Below are positions 1 through 5,082 of a stretch of 5,112 nt of DNA, in pieces. Origin of the DNA: Pseudomonadota bacterium (lineage in GTDB: Bacteria; Pseudomonadota; Gammaproteobacteria; Xanthomonadales; Xanthomonadaceae); the NCBI GenBank assembly GCA_023425225.1, contig JAFADB010000195.1:1-5112 (forward strand), in the 5' to 3' direction. Under the pieces are notes generated by a model. It was not told where the DNA came from, made no database searches, and saw nothing but the letters and a program-made list of their open reading frames with translations. Made by a program: the position numbers and the translations under genes. How positions within the stretch are numbered: position 1 is the stretch's first letter; every line of letters begins with the position of its first letter.

Positions 1-596
1 TCTCGCAGGAGAAGGCCCGCCAGGAGCAGGAAGCCAAGCGCCGCCAGGAGCAGATCGACCTGACCGAACGCAAGCGGCAGGAGGAGGCCGAGCAGAAGCA
101 GCGCCTGGCCAGGCAGCAGCAAGAAGAGCAGAAGCGGATCGCCGAGCAGAAGGCGCAGGCGGCCGAGCAGGCCGAGCGCGACGCCAAGCTGGCCGAACAG
201 AAACTGCGCCAGCTGGCCGACGCGCGCGCCAGCCAGGCATCGGCGGCATCGGCCGCGGCCGCCGGCAGCGGCGCCGCCTCGCAGGCCTCGCCCGGGCAGG
301 GCGGCACCAGCACCGACCTGTCGGCCAAGTACGCCGCGGCGATCCAGCAGGCGGTGCTGGCGCAGTGGGTGCGGCCGGACTCGGTGCCGCTGGGCCAGCG
401 CTGCACCATCAACATCCGCCAGCTTCCGGGCGGGCAGGTGGTCGACGCCTCGGTCTCGCCCAACTGCCCGTACGACGAGGCCGGCCGGCGCTCGATCGAG
501 GCGGCCGTGCTGCGCGCGCAGCCGCTGCCGTACCGCGGCTTCGAGTCGGTGTTCCAGCGCAACCTGACCTTCCACTTCACCGCGCAGGACCGCTGA
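1..596 (+). CDS. tolA: TolA, 3' part (linker end and C-terminal domain)
   Basis: The 5' end lies outside the window. The visible frame starts at base 3 and gives 197 residues before the TGA at 594-596. TolA is the inner-membrane protein that spans the periplasm, takes proton-motive energy from TolQ/TolR and contacts TolB and Pal; its C-terminal domain is also a docking site for phage and colicins in other species. Residues 1-75 of the fragment are a highly charged, Lys/Arg/Glu/Gln/Ala-rich helix typical of TolA domain II. Residues 76-105 are an Ala/Ser/Gly-rich hinge. Residues 110-197 are the globular domain III, beginning YAAAIQQAVLAQW. Two cysteines (fragment residues 134 and 155) sit where E. 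coli TolA domain III has its disulfide. The N-terminal membrane helix is not visible. tolB downstream supports the call strongly. Confidence 0.93.
   Translation, partial: SQEKARQEQEAKRRQEQIDLTERKRQEEAEQKQRLARQQQEEQKRIAEQKAQAAEQAERDAKLAEQKLRQLADARASQASAASAAAAGSGAASQASPGQGGTSTDLSAKYAAAIQQAVLAQWVRPDSVPLGQRCTINIRQLPGGQVVDASVSPNCPYDEAGRRSIEAAVLRAQPLPYRGFESVFQRNLTFHFTAQDR
87..203 (+). repeat. Short imperfect repeats coding AEQ(K/A) in the TolA linker
   Basis: A 12-base unit coding Ala-Glu-Gln-Lys occurs at 87-98 and 141-152 (identical copies) and in a diverged form at 192-203. A related Ala-Glu-Gln-Ala copy lies at 162-173. They are in frame with tolA and belong to the long helical domain II, whose length is known to vary between species. 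The whole 1-230 stretch is purine-rich on the + strand because of its Lys/Glu/Gln codons. This is a coding low-complexity repeat, not a mobile or regulatory element. Confidence 0.6.
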
Positions 597-726
597 GGCA
601 CCGATTCATCCCGCTTGCCGTCCTTGCCGGGTCGATTTCACGCTGTCTTCGTTCACGATTGCGAAAATGTTCACCTACCGGTTGCTATCCCTTGCGGCAC
701 CTTTTCCTTCGAACCCCCAGGCCATG

Positions 727-2046
727 ATGAAAAAACCACTGCGCTGGCTAGCCGCCCTTGCCGCCCTGTTGCTGCCACTCGCCGCCTCGGCGCAGCAGCG
801 CGGGCTGGAAATCGACATCGTCGGCGGCAATGCCTCGGCTACCCCGATCGCCGTCGTACCCATGCCCTACCAGGGGTCCGGTTCGCCGCCGGCGACCGAC
901 GTGGCCGCGGTGGTGCGCGCCGACCTGGACCGTTCCGGCCAGTTCCGCACCCTGCCGGAAGCGCAGATCGTCGAACGCCCGACCCGCGGCAGCGAGGTCC
1001 AGTACCCGACCTGGCGCGCGCTCAAGCAGGACTACCTGGTCGTCGGGCGTGTGCTCGACGCCGGCGAGGGCGCCTACCGGGTGGAGTACGAGCTGTTCGA
1101 CGTGGCCAAGGGCGAGCGCCTGCTGGGCCTGGCGATGACCGCCCGTTCCAGCGCCATGCGCGACGTCGCCCACCAGATGGCCGACGCCATCTACGAGAAG
1201 ATCACCGGCGTGCGCGGCGCCTTCTGGACCCGCATCGCCTATGTCACCGCCAGCGGCACCGGCGGCAACATGCGCTACGCGCTGATGGTGGCCGACTCGG
1301 ACGGCTACAACCCGCAGACCATCGTCCGCTCGGCCGAGCCGCTGCTGTCGCCGAACTGGAGCCCGGACGGCAAGAAGCTGGCCTACGTGAGCTTCGAGCG
1401 CGGCAACTCCTCGATCTACGTGCAGGACATCTCCACCGGCGCGCGCGAGCTGGTGGCCAGCTTCCGCGGCATCAACAGCGCCCCGGCGTTCTCGCCCGAC
1501 GGCCGCAGGCTGGCCATGGCGCTTTCGCGCAGCGGCAACCCCGAGCTGTACGTGATGGACCTGGGCAGCAAGCAGCTGACCCAGATCACCAACCACTTCG
1601 GCATCGACACCGAGCCGGTGTGGAGCCCGGACGGTTCCTTGATCTACTTCACCTCCGACCGCGGCGGCCGCCCGCAGATCTACCAGGTGCCGGCCAGCGG
1701 CGGCAGCGCCAACCGCGTGACCTTCCAGGGCAACTACAACGCCAAGGCCACCGTGTCCTACGACGGCAAGAAGATCGCCGTCGCGCAGGGCGCCGGCAAC
1801 AGCTATAAGATCGCGATGATGGACAGCAGTCTCGGCTCGCCGCGCTGGAGCACGCTGTCCACCGGATCGCTCGACGAATCCCCAAGCTTCGCCCCGAATG
1901 CCAGCATGATCCTGTACGCAGCCCGTGAAGGCGGCCGCGGCGTGTTGTACGCCGTATCCGCGGATGGGCGCGTGCGTCAACGCCTCGTACTGGCCGACGG
2001 CGATGTGAGAGAACCGGCCTGGTCCCCCTACCGGACTGCGCGTTAA
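727..2046 (+). CDS. tolB: TolB, periplasmic beta-propeller protein of Tol-Pal
   Basis: 439 residues, the length I recall for xanthomonad TolB. TolB is a soluble periplasmic protein that binds Pal and is released from it by energised TolA, so Pal can be moved to the division site. Residues 1-22 are a Sec signal peptide: MKK, a hydrophobic core, and ASA as the likely cleavage site before QQRGLEI. Residues about 28-165 form the alpha/beta N-terminal domain. Residues about 170-437 are the beta-propeller, shown by repeated blade motifs: NWSPDGKKLAYVS near 210, AFSPDGRRLAMA near 254, VWSPDGSLIYFTS near 298, SYDGKKIAVA near 344, SFAPNASMILYAA near 387, and AWSPY near 431. Two adjacent ATGs (724, 727) are possible. 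I chose 727 because AGG at 719-721 sits 5 bases before it and the protein then begins MKKPLRW. A further in-frame ATG at 667 would add a poor N-terminus ahead of the signal peptide. TAA stop at 2044-2046. Confidence 0.97.
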   Translation: MKKPLRWLAALAALLLPLAASAQQRGLEIDIVGGNASATPIAVVPMPYQGSGSPPATDVAAVVRADLDRSGQFRTLPEAQIVERPTRGSEVQYPTWRALKQDYLVVGRVLDAGEGAYRVEYELFDVAKGERLLGLAMTARSSAMRDVAHQMADAIYEKITGVRGAFWTRIAYVTASGTGGNMRYALMVADSDGYNPQTIVRSAEPLLSPNWSPDGKKLAYVSFERGNSSIYVQDISTGARELVASFRGINSAPAFSPDGRRLAMALSRSGNPELYVMDLGSKQLTQITNHFGIDTEPVWSPDGSLIYFTSDRGGRPQIYQVPASGGSANRVTFQGNYNAKATVSYDGKKIAVAQGAGNSYKIAMMDSSLGSPRWSTLSTGSLDESPSFAPNASMILYAAREGGRGVLYAVSADGRVRQRLVLADGDVREPAWSPYRTAR

Positions 2047-2050
2047 TTAA

Positions 2051-2059
2051 TGTTAATAT
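2051..2059 (+). promoter_or_regulatory. Possible extended -10 promoter ahead of pal
   Basis: The tolB-pal gap opens with an AT island (2043-2061), very unlike the surrounding GC-rich DNA. Within it, TG at 2051-2052, one base, then TAATAT at 2054-2059 resembles an extended -10 element (TGnTATAAT), with 4 of 6 matches in the hexamer. A start near 2066 would give a leader of about 43 bases for pal. I see no good -35 hexamer about 17 bases upstream (2031-2036 is CCGGAC), so this would depend on the extended -10. An extra promoter for the abundant lipoprotein is reasonable, but this is an inference from composition and a short motif. Confidence 0.3.
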
Positions 2060-2097
2060 TTCGCTGCGTCAAACCCACCATTGGCTTAGGAGCCACA

Positions 2098-2101
2098 AAG
2101 G
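2098..2101 (+). promoter_or_regulatory. Ribosome binding site of pal
   Basis: AAGG at 2098-2101 ends 7 bases before the pal ATG, a normal spacing. A better purine match, AGGAG at 2088-2092, lies 16 bases from the ATG, which is too far for standard use, and no start codon lies at the right distance after it. It may add ribosome affinity as a standby site. This is the clearest Shine-Dalgarno sequence in front of any gene in the window and supports the 2109 start. Confidence 0.6.
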
Positions 2102-2108
2102 TATCGCC

Positions 2109-2624
2109 ATGAACAAGTCCACCCGTGTCTTGCTTGTTTCCCTGCTGTCTGTCGCCGTTCTGGCTGGTTGTTCGAAGAAGGTGAAGGAAACCCCTCCGCC
2201 GGCTACCGATACCACTGGCTCGACTGCTCCGACCGCCCCCGCCACCTCCGGCCTGTACGGTCCGGGCGACCTGGACACCGATGCCTGCCTGCGTCAGCGC
2301 GTCGTCTACTTCGATTTCGACAAGGACGAAGTGAAGCCCGAGTTCCAGGCCATCATCGCCTGCCACGCCAAGTACCTGCGTGACCGTCCGTCCTCGCGCA
2401 TCACCCTGCAGGGCAATACCGACGAGCGCGGCAGCCGTGCCTACAACCAGGCCCTGGGCGAGCGTCGCGGCAACGCCGTGTCGTCGGCGCTGCAGGCCAA
2501 CGGTGGTTCGGCCAGCCAGCTGACCGTGGTCAGCTACGGCGAGGAGCGTCCGGTCTGCACCGAGTCGACCGAGAGCTGCTGGTCGCAGAACCGTCGTACC
2601 GAGATCGTGTACACGGCGCAGTAA
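2109..2624 (+). CDS. pal: Pal, peptidoglycan-associated outer-membrane lipoprotein
   Basis: 171 residues, close to E. coli Pal (173). Pal is anchored in the outer membrane by lipids on its N-terminal cysteine and binds peptidoglycan with its OmpA-like domain; TolB covers that site until TolA removes it. Residues 1-20 are a lipoprotein signal peptide with the lipobox LAGC, so Cys21 is the mature N-terminus. Residues 22-56 are a Pro/Thr/Ser-rich tether. Residues about 63-170 are the OmpA-like domain: VVYFDFDKDEV (65-75), GNTDERGSRAYN (102-113), LGERR (116-120) and NRRTEIVY (161-168). By alignment with OmpA-type domains, Asp105 and Arg120 are the residues that hold the diaminopimelate of peptidoglycan. 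Unusual points are Asn103 where E. coli Pal has His, and four cysteines (60, 85, 150, 157) in the periplasmic part. Arginine is mostly CGT here (9 of 13), unlike the CGC-rich neighbours, consistent with high expression. Confidence 0.97.
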   Translation: MNKSTRVLLVSLLSVAVLAGCSKKVKETPPPATDTTGSTAPTAPATSGLYGPGDLDTDACLRQRVVYFDFDKDEVKPEFQAIIACHAKYLRDRPSSRITLQGNTDERGSRAYNQALGERRGNAVSSALQANGGSASQLTVVSYGEERPVCTESTESCWSQNRRTEIVYTAQ

Positions 2625-2627
2625 GCG

Positions 2628-3437
2628 ATGCGTCTTCGATTGACATCGATGTTCGTTGCGGCGGCCCTGGTGGCCGCCGCACCGGCATATGCGCAGCGTC
2701 AGAGCCTGGCCGACCGCGTGGCCGCGCTGGAAGCCCAGGCCAACAATGCGCAGGCCAACATGGACCTGCTCAACCAGATCCAGCAGCTTCGCGACCAGGT
2801 CCAGTCCCTGCAGGGCACGGTCGAGGAACTGCAGCACCAGAACGAACAGCTCAAGCAGCAGGGGCGCGACCAGTATCTCGATCTGGACGGACGCCTGAAC
2901 AGGCTCGAGGGTGGCCAGATGCCGGCCCTGCCGCCTGCCGACGGCTCCACGTCCGCTGCGCCTGCGCCCGCCAAGCCTTCGAATGCGACCGCCTCGGCCG
3001 AGCGGCCGCCTTCGGTGCATGGCGATGCGGGCACGCTGGCCGTCGCCGCCGACGAGCGCACCGCCTACAACGTGGCGTTCGACGCCCTGAAGAAGGGCAA
3101 CTACGACGATTCGGCGCGTCTGTTCCAGAGTTTCCTCGAGCTTTACCCCAACGGCGTCTATACCCCTAATGCCTTGTACTGGCTGGGCGAAAGCTATTAC
3201 GCCACCCGAAATTTCCAGCTGGCCGAAGGGCAGTTCCGTGACCTGCTGGCCCGCTATCCCACCCACGACAAGGCCGCCGGCGGATTGCTGAAGCTGGGCC
3301 TGTCGCAGTATGGCGAGGGCGACGCCGGCCAGGCCGAGCAGACCCTGCAGCAGGTCATCAGCCAGTATCCGGGCACCGACGCAGCGCGCACGGCCCAGGA
3401 CCGCCTGCAGGCGATCAGGATCGGCCAGCTGCGCTGA
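2628..3437 (+). CDS. cpoB: CpoB (YbgF), periplasmic coiled-coil and TPR cell-division coordinator
   Basis: 269 residues. In E. coli, CpoB sits at the septum, binds TolA and adjusts PBP1B activity so that peptidoglycan synthesis keeps pace with outer-membrane constriction. Residues 1-22 are a Sec signal peptide ending AYA, with mature protein from Gln23. Residues about 26-93 form a Leu/Gln-rich heptad coiled coil that drives trimerisation in the family. Residues 94-140 are a Pro/Ala/Ser linker. Three TPR-like units follow at about 145-178 (AYNVAFDALKKGNYDDSARL), 182-215 (ALYWLGESYYATRNFQLAE) and 219-252 (GLLKLGLSQYGEGDAGQAE). The start is 3 bases after the pal stop and lacks a clear Shine-Dalgarno, so translation is probably coupled to pal. 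The ATG at 2649 would remove the Arg-containing n-region of the signal peptide, so 2628 is preferred. Confidence 0.95.
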   Translation: MRLRLTSMFVAAALVAAAPAYAQRQSLADRVAALEAQANNAQANMDLLNQIQQLRDQVQSLQGTVEELQHQNEQLKQQGRDQYLDLDGRLNRLEGGQMPALPPADGSTSAAPAPAKPSNATASAERPPSVHGDAGTLAVAADERTAYNVAFDALKKGNYDDSARLFQSFLELYPNGVYTPNALYWLGESYYATRNFQLAEGQFRDLLARYPTHDKAAGGLLKLGLSQYGEGDAGQAEQTLQQVISQYPGTDAARTAQDRLQAIRIGQLR

Positions 3438-3462
3438 CCGTCCGCACTCCCGGATCGTTCCG

Positions 3463-3487
3463 ATGCGGGGCGCATACTTCCCCGCAT
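3463..3487 (+). promoter_or_regulatory. Inverted repeat with -10-like core at the queE start
   Basis: ATGCGGGG (3463-3470) and CCCCGCAT (3480-3487) form a perfect 8-base inverted repeat with a 9-base spacer. The right arm contains the first two bases of the queE ATG. The spacer holds CATACT (3473-3478), 4 of 6 to the -10 consensus, ending 7 bases before the A of ATG. That distance would place +1 on the start codon and give a leaderless mRNA. No Shine-Dalgarno is present just upstream of the ATG, which fits, but no good -35 is visible either. As RNA read through from cpoB, the repeat would form a hairpin that hides the start; as DNA it could be a regulator site. Confidence 0.4.
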
Positions 3488-4169
3488 GAATACCGCAGCC
3501 GTCCCTAGTGAGATCGTCCAATCGGCGTTGCCGAGGCTGAAGATCACCGAGATCTTCCTGTCGCTGCAGGGCGAGGCCGAGACCGCGGGCTGGCCGACCG
3601 TGTTCGTGCGCCTGACCGGCTGCCCGCTGCGCTGCCGCTACTGCGACACCGAATACGCCTTCCATGGCGGGCAATGGCGCGACATCGACGACATCGTCGC
3701 CGAGGTGGTCGGCCATGGCGTGCGCCATGTCTGCGTCACCGGTGGCGAGCCGCTGGCGCAGAAGCGCTGCCTGCTGCTGCTGCGCCAGCTATGTGATGCC
3801 GGCCTGGACGTTTCGCTGGAGACCTCCGGTGCGCTGGACGTGTCCGCGGTCGATCCGCGGGTGTCGCGGGTGGTGGACATCAAGACCCCCGGCTCCGGCG
3901 AAGTGGAGCGGAACCGCTGGGAGAACCTGCCGCTGCTGACCGCGCGCGACCAGATCAAGTTCGTGCTGTGCGGCCGCCAGGACTACGAATGGGCGCGCGA
4001 CGTCGTGCAGGCGCAGGAACTGGCCGGGCGCTGCACGGTATGGTTCTCGCCGAGCAAGAGCGAGGTGTCGCCACGCGAGCTGGCGGACTGGATCGTGCAG
4101 GACCGCCTGCCGGTGCGCTTCCAGCTGCAATTGCACAAACTGCTGTGGAACGACGAGCCGGGTCGCTGA
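3486..4169 (+). CDS. queE: QueE, 7-carboxy-7-deazaguanine synthase (radical SAM)
   Basis: 227 residues. QueE is a cytoplasmic radical SAM enzyme that turns 6-carboxy-5,6,7,8-tetrahydropterin into 7-carboxy-7-deazaguanine, the second pathway-specific step toward preQ0 and queuosine. Visible signatures are ITEIFLSLQGEAETAGWP (20-37, the family's SxQGE substrate loop), the iron-sulfur motif C46-x3-C50-x2-C53 followed by DTEYAF, TGGEPL (85-90, SAM binding), ETSG (112-115), DIKTPGSGE (131-139) and a C-terminal QLHKLLW (215-221). All residues expected for activity appear present. Between the cluster motif and the next helix it has only HGGQW, where E. coli QueE has an insert of about 20 residues. 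The start follows cpoB by 48 bases with no Shine-Dalgarno and may be leaderless. queC follows after 53 bases, as expected for a shared pathway. Confidence 0.96.
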   Translation: MNTAAVPSEIVQSALPRLKITEIFLSLQGEAETAGWPTVFVRLTGCPLRCRYCDTEYAFHGGQWRDIDDIVAEVVGHGVRHVCVTGGEPLAQKRCLLLLRQLCDAGLDVSLETSGALDVSAVDPRVSRVVDIKTPGSGEVERNRWENLPLLTARDQIKFVLCGRQDYEWARDVVQAQELAGRCTVWFSPSKSEVSPRELADWIVQDRLPVRFQLQLHKLLWNDEPGR

Positions 4170-4222
4170 AGATATCCATGCCGTGCCAGTACCGTCCCAA
4201 CTGAACTGGATTGCCTAGACCG

Positions 4223-4891
4223 ATGAAGAAAGCAGTCGTCCTCCTGTCCGGCGGCATGGATTCCGCCGTCGTCGTCGCGATGGCCCGCGAGCAGGGCTTC
4301 GCGGTACATGCGCTGAGCGTGCACTATGGCCAGCGGCACACCTCCGAGCTGGACGCCGCCGCGCGCGTGGCCCGTGCCCAGGGCGCGGCCGAGCACAAGG
4401 TGGTGAACGTGGACCTGCGCAGCATCGGCGGCTCGGCGCTGACCTCGGACGAGATCGCGGTACCGGAGGCCGGCGGTGGCGGCATCCCGGCCACCTACGT
4501 CCCGGCGCGCAACACCATCATGCTGTCGGTGGCGCTGGGCTGGGCCGAGGTGCTGGGCGCCAACGACATCTTCTGCGGCGTCAACGCCGTGGACTACTCG
4601 GGATACCCGGATTGCCGGCCCGAGTTCGTCGCCGCGTTCGAGCGCCTGGCCAACCTGGCGACCAAGGCCGGCGTGGAAGGCGCCGGACTGCACATCCACG
4701 CGCCGCTGCAGTACCTGAGCAAGGCCGACATCGCCCGCGAAGGCGTGCGCCTGGGCGTGGATTTCTCGCTGACGGTCTCGTGCTACAGCGCCGACGAACA
4801 GGGCCGCGCCTGCGGTCATTGCGATGCCTGCCAGCTGCGTGCGGCCGGATTCTCCGCTGCCGGCGTGCCCGACCCGACACGCTACGCCTGA
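4223..4891 (+). CDS. queC: QueC, 7-cyano-7-deazaguanine (preQ0) synthase
   Basis: 222 residues, similar to other QueC proteins (about 220-231). QueC uses ATP and ammonia to convert 7-carboxy-7-deazaguanine, the QueE product, to preQ0, which QueF then reduces. Residues 9-14 (SGGMDS) are the ATP pyrophosphatase P-loop. YGQRH (35-39), TYVPARN (91-97) and GVNAVDYSGYPDCRPEF (119-135) are family signatures. Four cysteines near the C-terminus (187, 197, 200, 203, in the SC-x9-C-x2-C-x2-C pattern) form the zinc site. I start at the ATG at 4223, which gives MKKAVVLLSGG as in relatives. An in-frame TTG at 4211 would add only four residues. There is no strong Shine-Dalgarno; GGA at 4208-4210 is 12 bases away. 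Co-transcription with queE is likely. TGA stop at 4889-4891. Confidence 0.96.
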   Translation: MKKAVVLLSGGMDSAVVVAMAREQGFAVHALSVHYGQRHTSELDAAARVARAQGAAEHKVVNVDLRSIGGSALTSDEIAVPEAGGGGIPATYVPARNTIMLSVALGWAEVLGANDIFCGVNAVDYSGYPDCRPEFVAAFERLANLATKAGVEGAGLHIHAPLQYLSKADIAREGVRLGVDFSLTVSCYSADEQGRACGHCDACQLRAAGFSAAGVPDPTRYA

Positions 4892-4892
4892 T

Positions 4893-4921
4893 TTCGCCTT
4901 GCCGGGCCGCTGGGTTAGAAT
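4893..4921 (+). promoter_or_regulatory. Probable promoter of tRNA-Lys
   Basis: TAGAAT at 4916-4921 matches the -10 consensus in 5 of 6 positions. A weak -35 candidate, TTCGCC at 4893-4898, lies 17 bases upstream; TTGCCG at 4899-4904 looks better but the 11-base gap is too short. Initiation would fall near 4928, leaving a leader of about 29 bases before the mature tRNA. The stretch between the -10 and that position (GACCGG) is GC-rich, as in stable-RNA promoters under stringent control. The -10 sits in the centre of a 10-base inverted repeat. Confidence 0.5.
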
Positions 4922-4925
4922 GACC

Positions 4926-4954
4926 GGCCCGGCATCGCAGCCGGGTCTTTGTTT
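4926..4954 (+). terminator. Terminator-like hairpin between queC and tRNA-Lys
   Basis: GGCCCGGC (4926-4933) pairs with GCCGGGTC (4940-4947) around the loop ATCGCA, giving 8 pairs with one G-U. TTTGTTT (4948-4954) follows, so the shape is that of an intrinsic terminator for the queE-queC transcript. The tail is interrupted by one G. The hairpin also overlaps the likely tRNA start point, so for tRNA transcripts only the inner six pairs could form. Its left arm can instead pair with an upstream sequence (4900-4909), which would disrupt the terminator. Confidence 0.4.
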
Positions 4955-4956
4955 GC

Positions 4957-5032
4957 GGGCCGTTAGCTCAGTTGGTAGAGCAGAAGACTTTTAATCTTTT
5001 GGTCGATGGTTCGAGTCCATCACGGCCCACCA
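4957..5032 (+). tRNA. tRNA-Lys, anticodon TTT
   Basis: A complete 76-base cloverleaf. The acceptor stem GGGCCGT (4957-4963) pairs perfectly with ACGGCCC (5022-5028). The D stem is GCTC/GAGC (4966-4969 with 4978-4981). The anticodon stem GAAGA/TCTTT (4983-4987 with 4995-4999) carries one G-U, with loop CTTTTAA and anticodon TTT at 4990-4992. The T stem is GATGG/CCATC (5005-5009 with 5017-5021) around TTCGAGT. The discriminator is A5029 and CCA is encoded at 5030-5032. The sequence closely resembles E. coli tRNA-Lys. It reads AAA and AAG codons. Confidence 0.98.
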
Positions 5033-5050
5033 AGCGGACACCGGATACGA

Positions 5051-5082
5051 GAAGGCGCGCCAATGGCGCGCCTTTCGCGTTT
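5051..5082 (+). terminator. Intrinsic terminator after tRNA-Lys
   Basis: AAGGCGCGCC (5052-5061) and GGCGCGCCTT (5065-5074) form a perfect 10-base stem with the loop AAT, and G5051-T5075 could add a wobble pair. The tail is TTT (5073-5075), CGCG, then TTT (5080-5082), so the T-run is short and broken, but the stem is very strong. It lies 20 bases after the tRNA CCA end, where a tRNA terminator is expected. Each arm contains the self-complementary 8-mer GGCGCGCC. Confidence 0.75.

Noticed and set aside
1..230. Repeat-rich sequence at the left edge as a mobile or satellite element
   Set aside because: The repeats are in frame and code for the charged helical linker of TolA.
659..688. Promoter-like pair TTGCGA (659-664) and TGCTAT (683-688) ahead of tolB
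   Set aside because: 4 of 6 and 3 of 6 matches with an 18-base spacer, no better than expected by chance.
667..726. Upstream ATG start for tolB at 667
   Set aside because: It would place 20 non-conserved residues before a complete signal peptide and has no Shine-Dalgarno. The 727 start gives the usual 439 residues.
748..1980. 410-codon open frame on the - strand opposite tolB
   Set aside because: Low-complexity His/Gly/Ala/Val/Arg composition, no family signature, fully covered by tolB. An artefact of codon bias.
2043..3728. Long open frame of 561 codons on the - strand across pal, cpoB and the start of queE
   Set aside because: It lies opposite three well-supported genes. Its protein is rich in Arg/Gly/Leu/Val runs with no recognisable domain, typical of an antisense shadow in GC-rich coding DNA.
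4170..4222. preQ1/preQ0 riboswitch before queC
   Set aside because: No aptamer-like stem with an A-rich tail is visible in this 53-base gap.
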